Part shown: positions 46,740 to 57,852 of the stretch, piece after piece | Layout: each line of letters begins with the position of its first letter | Position numbering within the stretch: position 1 is the stretch's first letter | DNA from: Xylogone sp. PMI_703 | Taxonomy: Eukaryota > Ascomycota > Leotiomycetes | Direction: 5' to 3' | Assembly: GCA_021399445.1 (NCBI GenBank) | Contig: JAJTUQ010000012.1 | Coordinates: forward strand, 124,001-188,000 | DNA: 64,000 nt | The notes under the pieces: generated by a model | Database searches by the model: none | Seen by the model: only the letters and a program-made list of their open reading frames with translations | What the model was told of the DNA's origin: nothing | Program-made: the position numbers and the translations under genes

Positions 46740-47697
46740 TTCTATTCCGCCCGGCTAAGCCTAAAAGGGCACTAGTACTACGCTTCTATCTAATACCATT
46801 CCGTACAAATGACTCCTCCCTCGCACCAGCCCCTGCTATGCGTTTTCATATCTCGTTATTGGTTGCCAATCTATATCTATTCTTACTCGTCGGTTTCCCG
46901 TATATTTACTATATTGATAGGTGTGCTTGGAGGCCTTTCTCCAGTCGTACAACGTCCTATTCTTGGTGGTTGAATCGAGGGCCTATCTATACGGGTTGTA
47001 AGGTGTATTATCGGGGTTGTGGTGTTAGTTCGTAGTTCAGACGTTTTGTGGCTATCGCATATTCGATCGTTGTATTCACCATTGTTATATTAGGGCTCCA
47101 ATTCTTCTCGCCTTCTGCTTTCCCACCAAGGTGATATGTCAAATTCCCGGCTTTCTCTCCTGCCTTTTGCATCATTGGTCGCCTCTGTGATTCCCACTGT
47201 ATACACCTAAATAGGAAGTGTTCTATTGTTTCCTTCGCTTGCCCACATGCACACATCTCTGTCTCGGCTGCTTTAATTCTGAAAAGAGAGCTGTTCAGTC
47301 TGTTCTTCCCTGTGCGTAGCTGTGCTAAAATCCTTGCTTGCCTCTTGTTAAACTTGTCGTACGGCATTCGGGTGTGCTTTCCCGGTAGTGCTTTGTCTAA
47401 TCGTCTCGAGTATTCCCCTACTTCTTTGGGTATATCTCTGGCCTTCCATACCCTGAGAGCTCTATTAGTTGTGGTTGATTTAGCTCGATACGTATCGCCT
47501 TGCGGTGTCTTCCCTTCCATTGCAGCCTCCCAGGCTTGTCCCCTGGCCTCTTCCGTCAAATTGAATTCTTTCTCCTTCGGGACCCATACTACTTTCGCTT
47601 TCACTTTCATCCCTTCCAACTTGGTTGCCACTTTGTATATCTCGTCAATACTACTTTGACCTGATTGTTGCCGTGGTTGCTGTATCACCTGGGCCAT
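46701..47697 (-). mobile_element. LINE (non-LTR retrotransposon) 3' fragment
   Basis: The frame 47697-47008 encodes the end of an RNase H domain (VVWVPKEKEF). A long basic linker and the cysteine-histidine motif CACGQAKETIEHFLFRC follow, typical of the C-terminus of Tad/I-type LINE ORF2. The 5' part, including reverse transcriptase, is absent, as usual for 5'-truncated copies. A GAT microsatellite (46705-46740) lies beyond the stop codon and may be the element's 3' tail. Confidence 0.75.
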
Positions 47698-47726
47698 GTT
47701 ACTAGATTATAGGTGTAAGAAACCTG

Positions 47727-47909
47727 TCAGAATATGCTCACGTAATTGGGAGATACGGAGGCATACACACGTGATATAAGCGTTTCATACTTGCCTGTAT
47801 ATATTCGGTTACCCCACTTGTAGTGGAGTTCATCGATCATAGCAACTATCATAGGTTCTCTCCCATAGTAATTGTATGCGTGCTTGCCTAACCATTGCGC
47901 CATAACCTC
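47727..47909 (-). other. Leader-like coding fragment next to LTR
   Basis: A minus-strand frame directly inside the LTR edge reads SEVMAQWLGKHAYNYYGREP. The same beginning (SEVMAQWLG) occurs at about 11.8 kb. It is probably the first coding part of an LTR retroelement, otherwise lost. Confidence 0.4.
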
Positions 47910-48189
47910 TGACAAAACCTACCAGGCGGCTAGATCACGTGACAGAAACTGGACCAGAGGGGATCCCCTGGATCCAGGACCGAAGGGATCCAGAGGGATC
48001 CAGTTACCAACACGCACTATATAAGTAGATAGTTTACAGTAGATAGGAGCCTCGTGCTCAATTCAATTGATTTACAGCATACCTGCATTTCATAGTAACA
48101 AAATCCTAAACTCCTTAAGTGATTCTTCAGCCCTTTACCTTCTTCTATTATTTGAGTAATAGAAACCCAATCCTAGTAGGAACGTTACA
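47910..48189 (-). repeat. Solo-LTR-like repeat, copy 2
   Basis: Begins TGACAAAACC and ends GTTACA (TG...CA). It shares its length and most words with 10215-10531, including four to five GGATCC words, the TATATAAGTAGATAG box and the ATTTACAGCATACCTGCATT segment. No second LTR or pol gene is nearby. Confidence 0.7.
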
Positions 48190-48300
48190 GCCTACGAAGC
48201 TTTTGTTGAAGTGCTTCATTTGTAACTTTCAAATCCTCCACTTCTTTAACTAAGAATATAACACTATGCATGGCCAATTCACATCCCTTGATTGATTATC
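48190..48300 (-). pseudogene. Fot1 transposase C-terminal scrap
   Basis: The nucleotide sequence matches 12085-12160 of the Fot1-like transposase (CCTCCACTTCTTT...AATATA.CACTATGCAT). Only the coiled C-terminal codons are present, abutting the LTR. Confidence 0.6.
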
Positions 48301-48835
48301 CTAAAATGTAAAATACAGTACAGTTTATATAGGAGAAAACATTCTGGGCATTTACCGATATCTATTCCAATGCATAAAGTGATATTCGTAATCTACGCGA
48401 TATTCAGGAGAGTTTATGCATGATTGTCAGGATCTTCGGGGTCGCCCTAGAAATACGGGTTATGATCGAGATTCCACTGACAGGTCCTAGCATACTGGCC
48501 GGTATCGGCAGATTTGTGTGGAAATAGGTTAACCGTGTGTGGAATTACTCCGTAAATTTGCCCAAAATGATATCCAACAATGCAGAAGAACTAAAGGCAT
48601 AAGCCTGCAATGGCTAGTCCAAGTAGCACCCTGGGCGTGCTGGCGTCAGCGAGATAAGCAAAAAAAGGGGCGCAAGCCGATATACAGTAGCCACTCTATC
48701 TTCTCCCTAGCTGCTTAGATACCGCTTGAGACGTAGGCAGCTGGCCGCTCTGCCTCAGAAGTGACGTGAATTCGGTCTGCAAGCTTCTCGTCGGGAAGCT
48801 GACTCTACAGCCATCTATTAAATAAAACAGACTTG
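48301..48835. other. Intergenic with bZIP-flank repeat scrap
   Basis: Contains GCTGGCGTCAGC at 48639-48650 in the context CGAGATAAGCAAAAAAAGGG. Read in reverse complement this matches the bZIP copy 1 upstream flank (TTTTTGCTTATCTCGCTGAC). No gene was seen. Confidence 0.45.
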
Positions 48836-49682
48836 TCACGCAGCAGGCCTTGTGGATGCCTGCGGCGCCAAATCAAACCGATCCCTTAGCTGCCCACTGG
48901 GAAAGCCGCAGCCAATTACCGTGTAGTGCCCCACTTTATCACTTAACAGTAGCACGATCACGTGCACTATGTAACTCGTTCCGAATCCACCTGCATCATT
49001 TACCCTACGTACACTCGCTCCATTGAACTCGATCCCCTTCCCGTCCAACTTGGACCTTTTTAAGCACAGTACAGCTGCTTTCAAATCCTCTTTGCGCCTT
49101 TCACAGCATCGCAATTCAACTCTCATCTCTCGCTAGTGCCGCCCGCGTGGAGCCTGTCCGCCGAGGACACGACATTGTGTTACTGTATACTCGGAGGGCA
49201 CTTGCTTTCAGGTAGTAATCCGGATCACTGTAGATACAGTACTGCACATTCACCTCCAGCCCCCATACTCAAAGTCCTGGCCATGACCATCTTACAGTAC
49301 ATCAATCCCGCTTCTTTCTAGGATGCGCTGTGCACATATGCTGTAAGGTACAGTTCAGCAAAGTAGCAGAGCGCGAGCTCGAACTGCGAAAAAAGTTCAC
49401 CAGTCATGTTGCCCCTATAAGAATAGAGTATAGGCTCCCCAAAATCGTACATAAGCACTAGACATGGCCATAAATACCATTACATGTTAAACGGCAAGTT
49501 CCACTGGGCCCTTGTCCATCTATACATAATCTCCAGAGATGGATCTCTGATCGAGACTTCTTCACGATTTATAAATTAGAACAAGTATTATGCGGGCCTT
49601 GAGAACTCTGTGGCCCGCGTGCATATACTATATAAGCCTTCTTTGACGTAAGCTCTTATTGAGGATTGATTTGATTGTTGCA
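48836..49682. repeat. Parent block of the inverted duplication and promoter of Zn2Cys6 gene
   Basis: The segment 49010-49682, continuing into the coding region to about 49830, is duplicated in inverse orientation at 25386-26093 plus 28324-28450. A minus-strand frame (49126-48836) is of uncertain value. A TATATAA box near 49629-49635 precedes the regulator start by ~50 bp. Confidence 0.75.
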
Positions 49683-51524
49683 ATGCCGACTGAAACTCGT
49701 AGCCGAAAAGGCTGCTGGACTTGTCGTTTGAGAAGGAAAAAATGCGATGAGACGCATCCGCAGTGTAAACAATGTTTGACTGCTGGCTTAGATTGCCATG
49801 GATTTGGCCAAAAGCCGGCTTGGATGGATGGAGATGTTAGGGAAAAAGCTGAACTTGCAACAATAAGATTGAAGATCGAAATGATGTTGAAATAGAGGCA
49901 CTTCTGTGCTAAGGATGCCATCAGTCCTAATTGCATGGAAGACGATCGACATATTCACATCGAGCCGATTTCAGGAGAAAGGGGTAGCCCTGCATCACGC
50001 GCCCTGAAGTCTACTACCCCTGAAGTTATCACTTCTAAATCTCACAACGTTGAGCAGCCTCATTTCCACAACAACAAAGATGGTCAGATTCGCAAATTAC
50101 AAACTATTCGAAATGGATGTTGACGTAAAACCTATAGGAACACCCAGATCTGTCCATCTACTATCCGATTGCTCTTTTCAGGACTCTCATTTACTGCTTC
50201 ATTTTATTGAAGAGGTTCACACCTGGGTTTTTCGATTCCGCTCATCCCATCAATTCAAATTCGATAGAAGCGGATTGTTATGGTTAATCATCCGACATCG
50301 ACCACTGTACCACATAGCCCTCGCCTTGAGCGCAGCACATATACATGCTTATAAGATACCCAAAGGCATAACAATCAGCCAGGAGGACCTTATGTATAAG
50401 TATGACCTAGCGATGCAGGAGCTTCGAAGCTGCCTGCAGCAGTACACATGCGCAATTCGGACAAATGCAAAGCCAGATCATGTCCTGATTTTGCTCTATA
50501 TAGTAATGATTATGTTTCTAAATGTGAGATATCTTACTTATCAAGGTCTTAGAAATAACAGACTAATGCGAAATAGGTGATTCACAGTCAGGGGCAGGGT
50601 TGGCGTGTACATCTCCAAGCCGCACTTTCAGTAATTGAGCCTTTAGTTTTACATCACAGTCAGGGATACTCCCAGTGTTCCCATGAAAATTCAATTGGCT
50701 TAACGGTAACTTTATCTAGCGAAATAACTAGCTCGTGGGAGTATGAGATGGCAGACCTGCTAATGGGCTTGGTTATCTGGTTTGATATACTCTCAAACAT
50801 TTGTTTGAACGCCAGTCCTAGCCTTTGCACCAGTCCTAGCCTTTGCAATCTTTATATCAAATTTCTGGAGTCACCGAATCTTGGGATTAACCTGGACAAG
50901 GCTACTGGTTGTCAGGACTGGGTCATAGTCTCCATGCTGTCTATCTATTCATTTCGTGACTGGAAGATTGCAGCACGAACAGAAGGCTCTCTTAGCATTT
51001 GGGAGCTGACTAGGAAGGCGACAAACATCCGCCAAAGACTTGAGGAGGGCATCGCAGGTATTTCTCAACAACGATTAGAACATGAAAGCCAGCTCAGAGA
51101 TCAAACGATGAATGGCATCTCCATGGCCAAGTCAAGATATGAAATATTGACCATTACTCAGGTTTTTGCGTCCGCCGCATTAGTATTTCTAGAGGCGACC
51201 GTCTCTGGGCCTTATCCTAGCCTTATAGAGGTGGAACGGGAAGTGGACCAAGCTATAGATGTGCTAAAGGACCTACCGGACCCAACGCTATTGCAATACC
51301 TAGGTTGGCCACTCTGTGTGATAGGTTGCATGGCGCAACCAAAACACTATGGACTTCTTCAGAGTCTCTTCTCTATCGTAGATAATATCGACGAAGTAAT
51401 CCTGTCAGATATCACGAGACTCGTTCAGAGGTGTTGGACGTTGAGAGAAAATTATCAAGATGGAAATGGGGTGGACTGGAATGATGCAATGCAGAACCTC
51501 GGAAGAGATCTTCTATTTATTTAA
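49683..51524 (+). pseudogene. Zn2Cys6 transcription factor, probably damaged
   Basis: The start at 49683 is followed by a complete binuclear zinc cluster ([13 protein letters not shown], then [11 protein letters not shown]), so the protein would bind DNA in the nucleus. An in-frame TAG at 49893-49895 then interrupts a frame that continues sensibly to about 50100. A second frame change is needed before 50050-50523. After a clear 53-bp intron (50524-50576, GTGAGA...AAATAG) the regulatory domain continues (GWRVHLQAALSVIEP) to 51524, matching the fungal-specific factor type 2 pattern. A weak alternative intron (GTTAGG...AAATAG, 59 bp) could remove the TAG but would delete 19 codons. Either way the 5' third is not a simple open gene. 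The DNA-binding part and promoter exist a second time at 25.4 kb. Confidence 0.75.
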
Positions 51525-53042
51525 TCTTGATGCTTCTTTAGACAGGAATTTTGAGCCTTGACATACACTGAATTGATGTCTATGACGATTACATTCATTT
51601 AAAGCTAGTCTAATCCCTCTTCTTTCTTCGACGATATAGCCATCTGCCGCGCATCACATGTTCTTCTCGTGACCTTGCCCTGCATCTGCTACGCGCTAGG
51701 CTAGGAAAGCGGGTATATAAGTCGTAGTGTCTCGATCTCTTTTCCTATCTCTCTTTCTGTCTTTAACTAGTCAGGGAAAGCAAACTGTCATGCCTGGGCT
51801 TTAAAACTTACATTGTTGGAAGATCGATTTCCACTTAAAACACAGAAAAATCCAATTCTCTATGTGTAATCTCTATAATATTGAAAACATTTAGGCCCCC
51901 TACGTCATTTGTCGAATTTATTCTCTATCTGATTGGCTCGTAAAACCTCCCTTTCGACGAGTTTATTAGTTATTCGGAGTCGTAAAGTCGACGAATTAAC
52001 TGTTGGGTTGTAAACTTTGGTATTCTCAGGGTTGTATTCAAGGGCTACCGATAACTTGCTATATATTAAATATCAGCCGTTTAACCCTTCAAAGTATCGA
52101 AACCCTTACGCTCTTTAGTAACCGTGATATCACATTATTGATTCTCTTTTTACGCGTTCCACTGAACGCGATTTTGCGCGTCGAGGTTTTACGATCCGTA
52201 TACATGATGACTTTCAACTATGAGCTCCTATTCTTCTTCTACACTTTGAATCGTATAACTTCAGTTATATGCTTTTAATTGTGTTACTGTTTGCTAATAA
52301 TGGGTAGAAGAGCTCGAGTTCGCGAACCCTCTTCCTCACCAACAAGCCATTGTATGGTCTGTAAAAGACAGTGCCCTACTCAATTATTCCATCGCTGATA
52401 TGATGATACCTTATATCGTAGCTGTGATGAGTGTAAGGTATGTTGCAGTTTAAGCTCTTTGCGTTCAGACATTGACTAATTATGGACCCGTCGCCTTGAA
52501 AACCGAAAAGCTCAGGCTTAAACCCCACTCGGAGAGCTTAATACAAATGGGGGATGATTAAATCCACTTGGGCGCTCCTTAAATCCACTTTCCAAGAACC
52601 GGTACCGGCCTTGCGACGCGTCTCGTCCTCCCACATAATTTACTACAGTACATAATGATTGCAAAATAATCTAACATAATTCCTTGGTCCACGTGGCCAC
52701 TGATAATCACAGCAAAATTGACCCTTCTTGCATTCCAGTAATCCCAAGAAGCTGAGCCACAAAATACTAATGTCGAGTAATCCGGATGAAGCCATCCGTC
52801 CTTATTATTTCATATTTGTTCTGCCAAGACAGAAGAAGTAAGAAGAAACGGCCGTTTCAAATCCGCAAGTCGGCCGATTGGCTGTAAGAGCCCAGCAGTA
52901 GAGCGAGTTACCGCAGGTTCTTATATTGGCTGCACAGATCTCTATAAATGCTCTTCAATTTTCCTCAATCTCTTTACATTTGATTCTTCATTCTATTGAG
53001 ATAAATACCACGTTAACTAAAATATTACAAGTCAATATTACC
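51525..53042. other. Intergenic with zinc-ribbon gene scrap
   Basis: At about 52301-52470 the plus strand encodes CMVCKRQCPTQLFHR, a stop, then YRSCDECK. This resembles the zinc-ribbon of the 56-57 kb gene, so it is a decayed relative. The rest has no gene. A CTATAAAT box near 52941 lies 100 bp before the next start codon. Confidence 0.45.
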
Positions 53043-53414
53043 ATGCTTCGATTTAGCTCTCTTTTTCTCTTATTCGCCCCTGCCGTTTTAGGGGCGACTG
53101 TAACTTTTCACTTATATAGCGATGCCAACTGCAACAGTCAATTCGAACAAAGTAATATTGGTACGCCTGGACCAGAACATTTTTCCACTCAAGGCTTTCA
53201 AAGCGTTAAATTATCCGACGTCGACCAGAGCCTCTTTGGTAGGGACATCAAAGCGTTTGTTGGAAATGTCGACGATACGGTGTTTGCTCACTTCGATCTC
53301 TCCAATAATGGAGCTTGTCACGTATTCACGGGTGTCAGTTTTGGGATAATCCAGTGCCCGCAGGCATTGTGTAACACGTATGGCCACCTATGGAGTAGTC
53401 GACTTTTATGCTAA
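53043..53414 (+). CDS. Small secreted cysteine-containing protein
   Basis: A single-exon frame of 123 aa. The N-terminus (MLRFSSLFLLFAPAVLGA) is a clear signal peptide with likely cleavage after about residue 18. The ~105-residue mature part contains several cysteines (DANCNSQFE, NGACHVF, IIQCPQALCNTYG, final C) and no membrane segment. The start at 53043 is preferred over upstream in-frame ATG 52926 because it places the signal at the N-terminus and has a TATA-like box ~100 bp upstream. No family was recognised; size and export resemble effector candidates or small surface proteins of fungi. Confidence 0.72.
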   Translation: MLRFSSLFLLFAPAVLGATVTFHLYSDANCNSQFEQSNIGTPGPEHFSTQGFQSVKLSDVDQSLFGRDIKAFVGNVDDTVFAHFDLSNNGACHVFTGVSFGIIQCPQALCNTYGHLWSSRLLC

Positions 53415-55644
53415 CAATTATCATAGGCCCACTATTTAAGGCTCACAGTCCTATTGCCTTGGATCTCACGCAAGTTACGTAATAACATTGCTTTCATTAG
53501 TTAAGCCATTGTGGGATATCAGGTAAAGGACTTAAAGACTGATAGCGGATCATTGGATTGTCATGAGCAAGAACGTTGCCAATGGATAAATAGGCTAGGA
53601 GATCTAGTAGTTGTGCTTATTGTTAGATGCGCAAAGTTAGTTAAGTGACATATGCCAAAACATTAAACAATATCTCTACAGAGTTACTCTTACAATAATT
53701 TGAAGTCGGGGGCACTCTTACAATTTTCGCCTGTTAGCCTTTTTGACGATTTTTTGGAACTCCTGGATTGTAATGAGCGCATGGCTTCGTTCTATCTTGC
53801 TCATATTTGTTAATACGGCCTACCTAACTTAGCATTTCTTTTTTTTTCTCTTGGGTGACTGTGCGTGAAAATATTTGGTTATCTAGAATCATTGTACTCA
53901 GAGCGATGTCCTAACAAACTTGATTTAGATGCATGTAAATCGTGTGGGGTAAAGTTGCAACCAACTCCCTGTTCCTATCCGGTCGAGATCGGTTCCATCC
54001 TAGTAAGAACCATAGAGCAGAGTATGACGATGCTGACGATATTGACGATGCTGACGAGGCGCACGATGCGTCGGGTGCGGGTGATTTCCAGGTGATTCGA
54101 CATTGCATCGCCTCGGCATTTGATATTCCTAATTTTAACAAATTTAATGCTTCGGCGATACGACGGATGGCACGTTGAAACGAAGATGGCGATGCAAAAC
54201 GAGGCGTTTGCGCCCAGAACTCGGGCCTCTCTGTGCTCGGAAACCCCGTATCGAATCGCCGAATTAGATGAGATTCTGAGCAGCTCCATCAATTCGGCCA
54301 TTCACTATTTAGCTATGTTAAGATACAATCTCCCGATGGGCGAAAAGAGGAAGGTAGGTGAATGCACCATGTGGGCTCGCTTGTAAGCGGTCACGCAGAA
54401 ATATTAGCACGAATGATGGCAAGTTGAAACGAAGAAAAGGTGAATGCGCCACGTGGGCTTACTAACATGTGTAGTGGAAACGCTAGTAAAAATGCTTAGC
54501 ACAACTCTGATTTACTGAGACGTAAAGACAGAGCTGAGATGCAAATCTCTTATCTGTAACGAATTAAATAAAACCAGTTAAATCTTTTTGCTAACAAAGG
54601 AGGTATTCGTTACCGTTGACATTCTGTCGGAACATAGGTCTGGTTATGGTAATACCAAAAGAATTAGTTGAATTACCTATCCTACCATGCAACTACTGTA
54701 CAATTTATAGTGGCAATTGCGCTGCGGGGTAACGAATGAACAGAAGGCCTCCACATTTTGCGTTGCTCCTAGTTGGCAAAAGCAAGTAAATATCGTAAAA
54801 ACGTGAGTCTTGTCAAAAAAAATTGCGACGCTTGAATTCTTCTCTGTACCGTACATTTAATCATTTCTACAACCACAACAGCTCACTCTTTCACAATGTC
54901 TTCATATCTTGAAAACCTCACTCTCAACCAATGTAACGACTTGCGTATTCGAATTTAACTTGCAAAAACCTCCTTAGAAGAAACTTTGATAAAAAGCCTA
55001 TCATGTCAACTATCATACAATATTAGTCACGTGGGTACGATCTAATTAGGTAGTTAGGGCTTAACGCATCTCAAAATCTTTTGAAGGATTTATGCAGGGA
55101 AAGGTTCAGCTCGGTTGAATTGATTGGTTGATCGGTTGATTGATCCATCCTTTTAACGTACTTTGTAAGTCGAAGACGTAGGACGGTCAATGGCCTCAGG
55201 CCCTCGACGATTCGATTGGTGGTGTTTTTATATAAGGAAAACTCTGTTCTATGAGACATTGAGGGTCCAGTCCTGGCTTAACAAAAGAAGTGCTTCTACA
55301 GTATTCTCTTGCTCCTCTCGTTTCTACACCACACCTGTCCATTAACCTATTCGTATTCGTTTCGATCGTCGTGATCATTTGGTAGTAGTTGTCGATCTTG
55401 TGGCTTAGTCCTCTGTTCCGTGGTTGCATGGCTCCGCTGACTGAGTCTGGGCTCTGAGAGAGTATTGTGACGAACGACGAGGTTAACGATAAGCTCACTC
55501 CTCAGCCTCTGCGAGGGAGAAGCTTTGATAGATTGTTCTCATCCAGGTGTTGTCGCCTAGACCGAGTTCATCTCCCGCCGAGACGAGGCCGAGGGTAGTT
55601 AGCTTGAGCGATTGACGATGACCTAACCGAGATGTGCAACCATA
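53415..55644. other. Long intergenic stretch, no gene recognised
   Basis: Short overlapping frames around 53911-54386 occur on both strands in a region with repeated GACGATGCTGACGA words and are not convincing. No transposon ends were found. Confidence 0.4.
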
Positions 55645-55843
55645 ACGTAATTCCCGGTCGGTCCGGCCACCTCCCCACCACTTTGAGCATACAATGCCAA
55701 ATATTCAACCACAAAACAAATATATTGCAATCTATCTAATTAGGTAGAATAATTAAGCTGAAATTGGTAGTGTTGGTAGATTTGATGATTTGGTGGGGAG
55801 GTGGCCGGACCGACCGGGTGGCCGGACAGACCGGGAATTACGT
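55645..55843. mobile_element. MITE, 199 bp, deletion derivative of Fot1-like element
   Basis: The ends ACGTAATTCCCGGTC...GACCGGGAATTACGT are flanked by TA (55643-55644 and 55844-55845). The right ~100 bp is almost identical to 13518-13617, the terminus of the Fot1/pogo-like element, so this is that family with its interior lost. It also supplies the left terminus missing from the 11.8-13.6 kb copy. Confidence 0.9.
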
Positions 55844-55904
55844 TAACTTAACACTAAAACTGTAACGTTAGAATATTAGAGATTAGACAAGCTGCGCTTG
55901 CTTC

Positions 55905-55945
55905 TCGCTACGCTCGAAGGAGGGGGTGCTTCGCACCCCTTAGGG
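55905..55945. other. GC hairpin
   Basis: GGGGTGCTTCGCACCCC forms a perfect stem around TTCG, preceded by CTCGCTACGCTCG-type inverted words. It may be a terminator-like or transposon-borne hairpin; no assignment is made. Confidence 0.5.
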
Positions 55946-56103
55946 TCACGTGCTAATACTCTGAATTGAATACAATGCTCTATCCGTATATATATATTTG
56001 GGCTACTGACCTCCGGCCAGTAGCCTCCTATTGCTCTGAATATTGATTATAGCTCTGGCCATTGGCTACGGCTCTGTATGGCCTGTATGGTCTGTATTGA
56101 TAT

Positions 56104-57319
56104 TTAACTTGATATATCTCTATTCAAATAGTCGTCTACAGTTAAAGGCTTAAACCAAGGTTTCCGGAGAGGTATAAGCTCCCTTTCCCCGGCTACCGCA
56201 ACCCAATTATCTAAATGCATTTCAGCCTGCTCTCTGGTGGCCTGTATGGTCTTTTGCCTCCTACGGTGGTTGGCCTTCGTATTGCGCTTCCTACAGGCCA
56301 TACAGGTCAACCGGCCATTAAATTGAGTTGTTGGCTTGAACCGCTTACAGCCAGAGCAATGTTGGACGTCCTCCTGGCCTGTAAACTCCCCTGTATGCTC
56401 CTGTATATGCTCCCCCGTATGCTCCCCCGTATACTCTCCTGTATGCTCCCCAGGCTCTCCCATAGGCTCAGGCTCTGCTACAGGCTCTACTCTAGGCTCT
56501 ACTCTAGGCTCTACTCTAGGCTCTACTCTAGGCTCTGGCTCTCCCGGCTCAGGCTCTCCCCGTTCAGGCCCTTCCAGCTCTATTAGCTTTTGTATAGCCT
56601 CTTCCCCCTGGCCAATATAACGCTCTACAACCTCCCATCCTACAGGCTTATTTGTAAGCCTCCAATCTAGCCTTTTAGCTGTAGCTCGAATATACGCCTT
56701 ATAAAGCTTTTCCCACTCAAACCAAGCTAATCGGTCCCCTCCTTCTCTAGCCTTCAAATAGAGCTAGCAAGCCTGTGTAATCCAGAAAGTGGTCCATTGA
56801 TCTTTTGAAGTAATTGGCATGGTAGAGAGCTTTGAATTGTCAACGTCTCCATCCCATTCAGGCCAATGCTTTAGAGTACTCTGTCTATTCTCCCATGCGC
56901 GTTTGCCTATAATTATATTAGAAATGGTTTACAGACCGTATTATACGCTTACCTTGATCGATTGATTTTATATATAAGGACCTGTATTCAATACGCTTAC
57001 TCTGGTTTGAGCATAGTTGTGCGAATTGAGCCTGTTGAGCTTTGATAGCCTTTTTGGATTCCCTTATAACCCTCCGTTGTTGACGTGCTTTACCTTCCTC
57101 CGATACCATATTCGACTGGCCCTTTCGCTCTAAATATCGATCTTTTAGTCTAGTATGACAGGTATGACAGGAGGTAGTATGGAACCCATCTTTACGGAAA
57201 GGGTATGCTGTGATTGGCTGGAATCTCTTACAGGTAGCACATCGTAATCGCTCTGGAATAGGGGATTTGGTTCCTACCCAAAAGTATTTATCTTGCTTTG
57301 ATTGAACAGAGTTGGCCAT
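56104..57319 (-). pseudogene. Double zinc-ribbon, Pro/Glu-repeat protein with in-frame stop
   Basis: Exon 1 is 57319-56953 and exon 2 is 56906-56104, with a 46-bp intron (GTAAGC...TATAG). Exon 1 encodes a CxxC...CxxC ribbon (CATCKRFQPITAYPFR, then CHTCHTRLKDR) and a basic helix. Exon 2 starts KRAWENRQSTLKHWPEW and is interrupted by a TAG at 56764-56766, within an otherwise continuous frame. It continues with a domain, a repeat block (EPRV units, then EHTGEYTGEHTGEH) and a second ribbon (CSGCKRFKPTTQF, CMACRKRN). The function is unknown; such CxxCKRF ribbons occur in dispersed fungal gene families. Location between two MITEs and a scrap at 52.3 kb suggest a multicopy or mobile-linked gene. The expansion in codons for EPRVEP looks like slippage. 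Confidence 0.6.
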
Positions 57320-57552
57320 ATTGCAGACTATACTACACAGTATGAAAGTGTATAGTATGTACGGAGGTACAGAGTATTGGTAACCCCTATTATTAAGGAG
57401 TAAAGCGTTGATCGGTTTGAGCCTGATTACGTTGTTTCTGTAATTGTGGAGCGTATGAACCAATCAATTAACTACTTTATTTAAATTACATAAGATGCTA
57501 CTCTAGGGAACAGATCTACGATATGAACCAATAAAATCGCTCTGTTCTGATT

Positions 57553-57679
57553 ACGTAATTTGCCCGGTGTCACTTTCTACGGAAGTAAACACAATAGAAT
57601 AATAGATAGATTGTGGTTGAATATTTGGGGTTGAATAATAACTTGGTGGGGAGGTGGCTGGTGAGACCGGGAATTACGT
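57553..57679. mobile_element. MITE, ~127 bp, degenerate left end
   Basis: The right end GACCGGGAATTACGT is followed by TA (57680-57681). The left end is ACGTAATTTGCCCGGT, with two extra bases relative to the family. The inner TGGTGGGGAGGTGGC block matches the 55.6-kb MITE. Confidence 0.7.
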
Positions 57680-57852
57680 TAGTTAGCTAACTAATTCGAA
57701 AGCAACTTGGTTACGTAGACTGGGGCACTAATACCCTTTTAGGCTTAGACCGTCAGAATAGAATCTTCCATGATCATCCAATGCTACCGGGTCTGTGCTC
57801 CATTGTATTTGCAACCCAAGGTGTCTGTATCCCCCGATGGATTCTGACCGCA

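Noticed and set aside
48836..49126. Minus-strand 96-codon frame, partly conserved in the 28.4-kb duplicate
   Set aside because: Conservation is explained by the segmental duplication; the duplicate breaks the frame at the GAT palindrome, so there is no evidence of coding.
54000..54386. Acidic frames around GACGATGCTGACGA repeats on both strands
   Set aside because: Low-complexity origin; overlapping frames on both strands with no family match.
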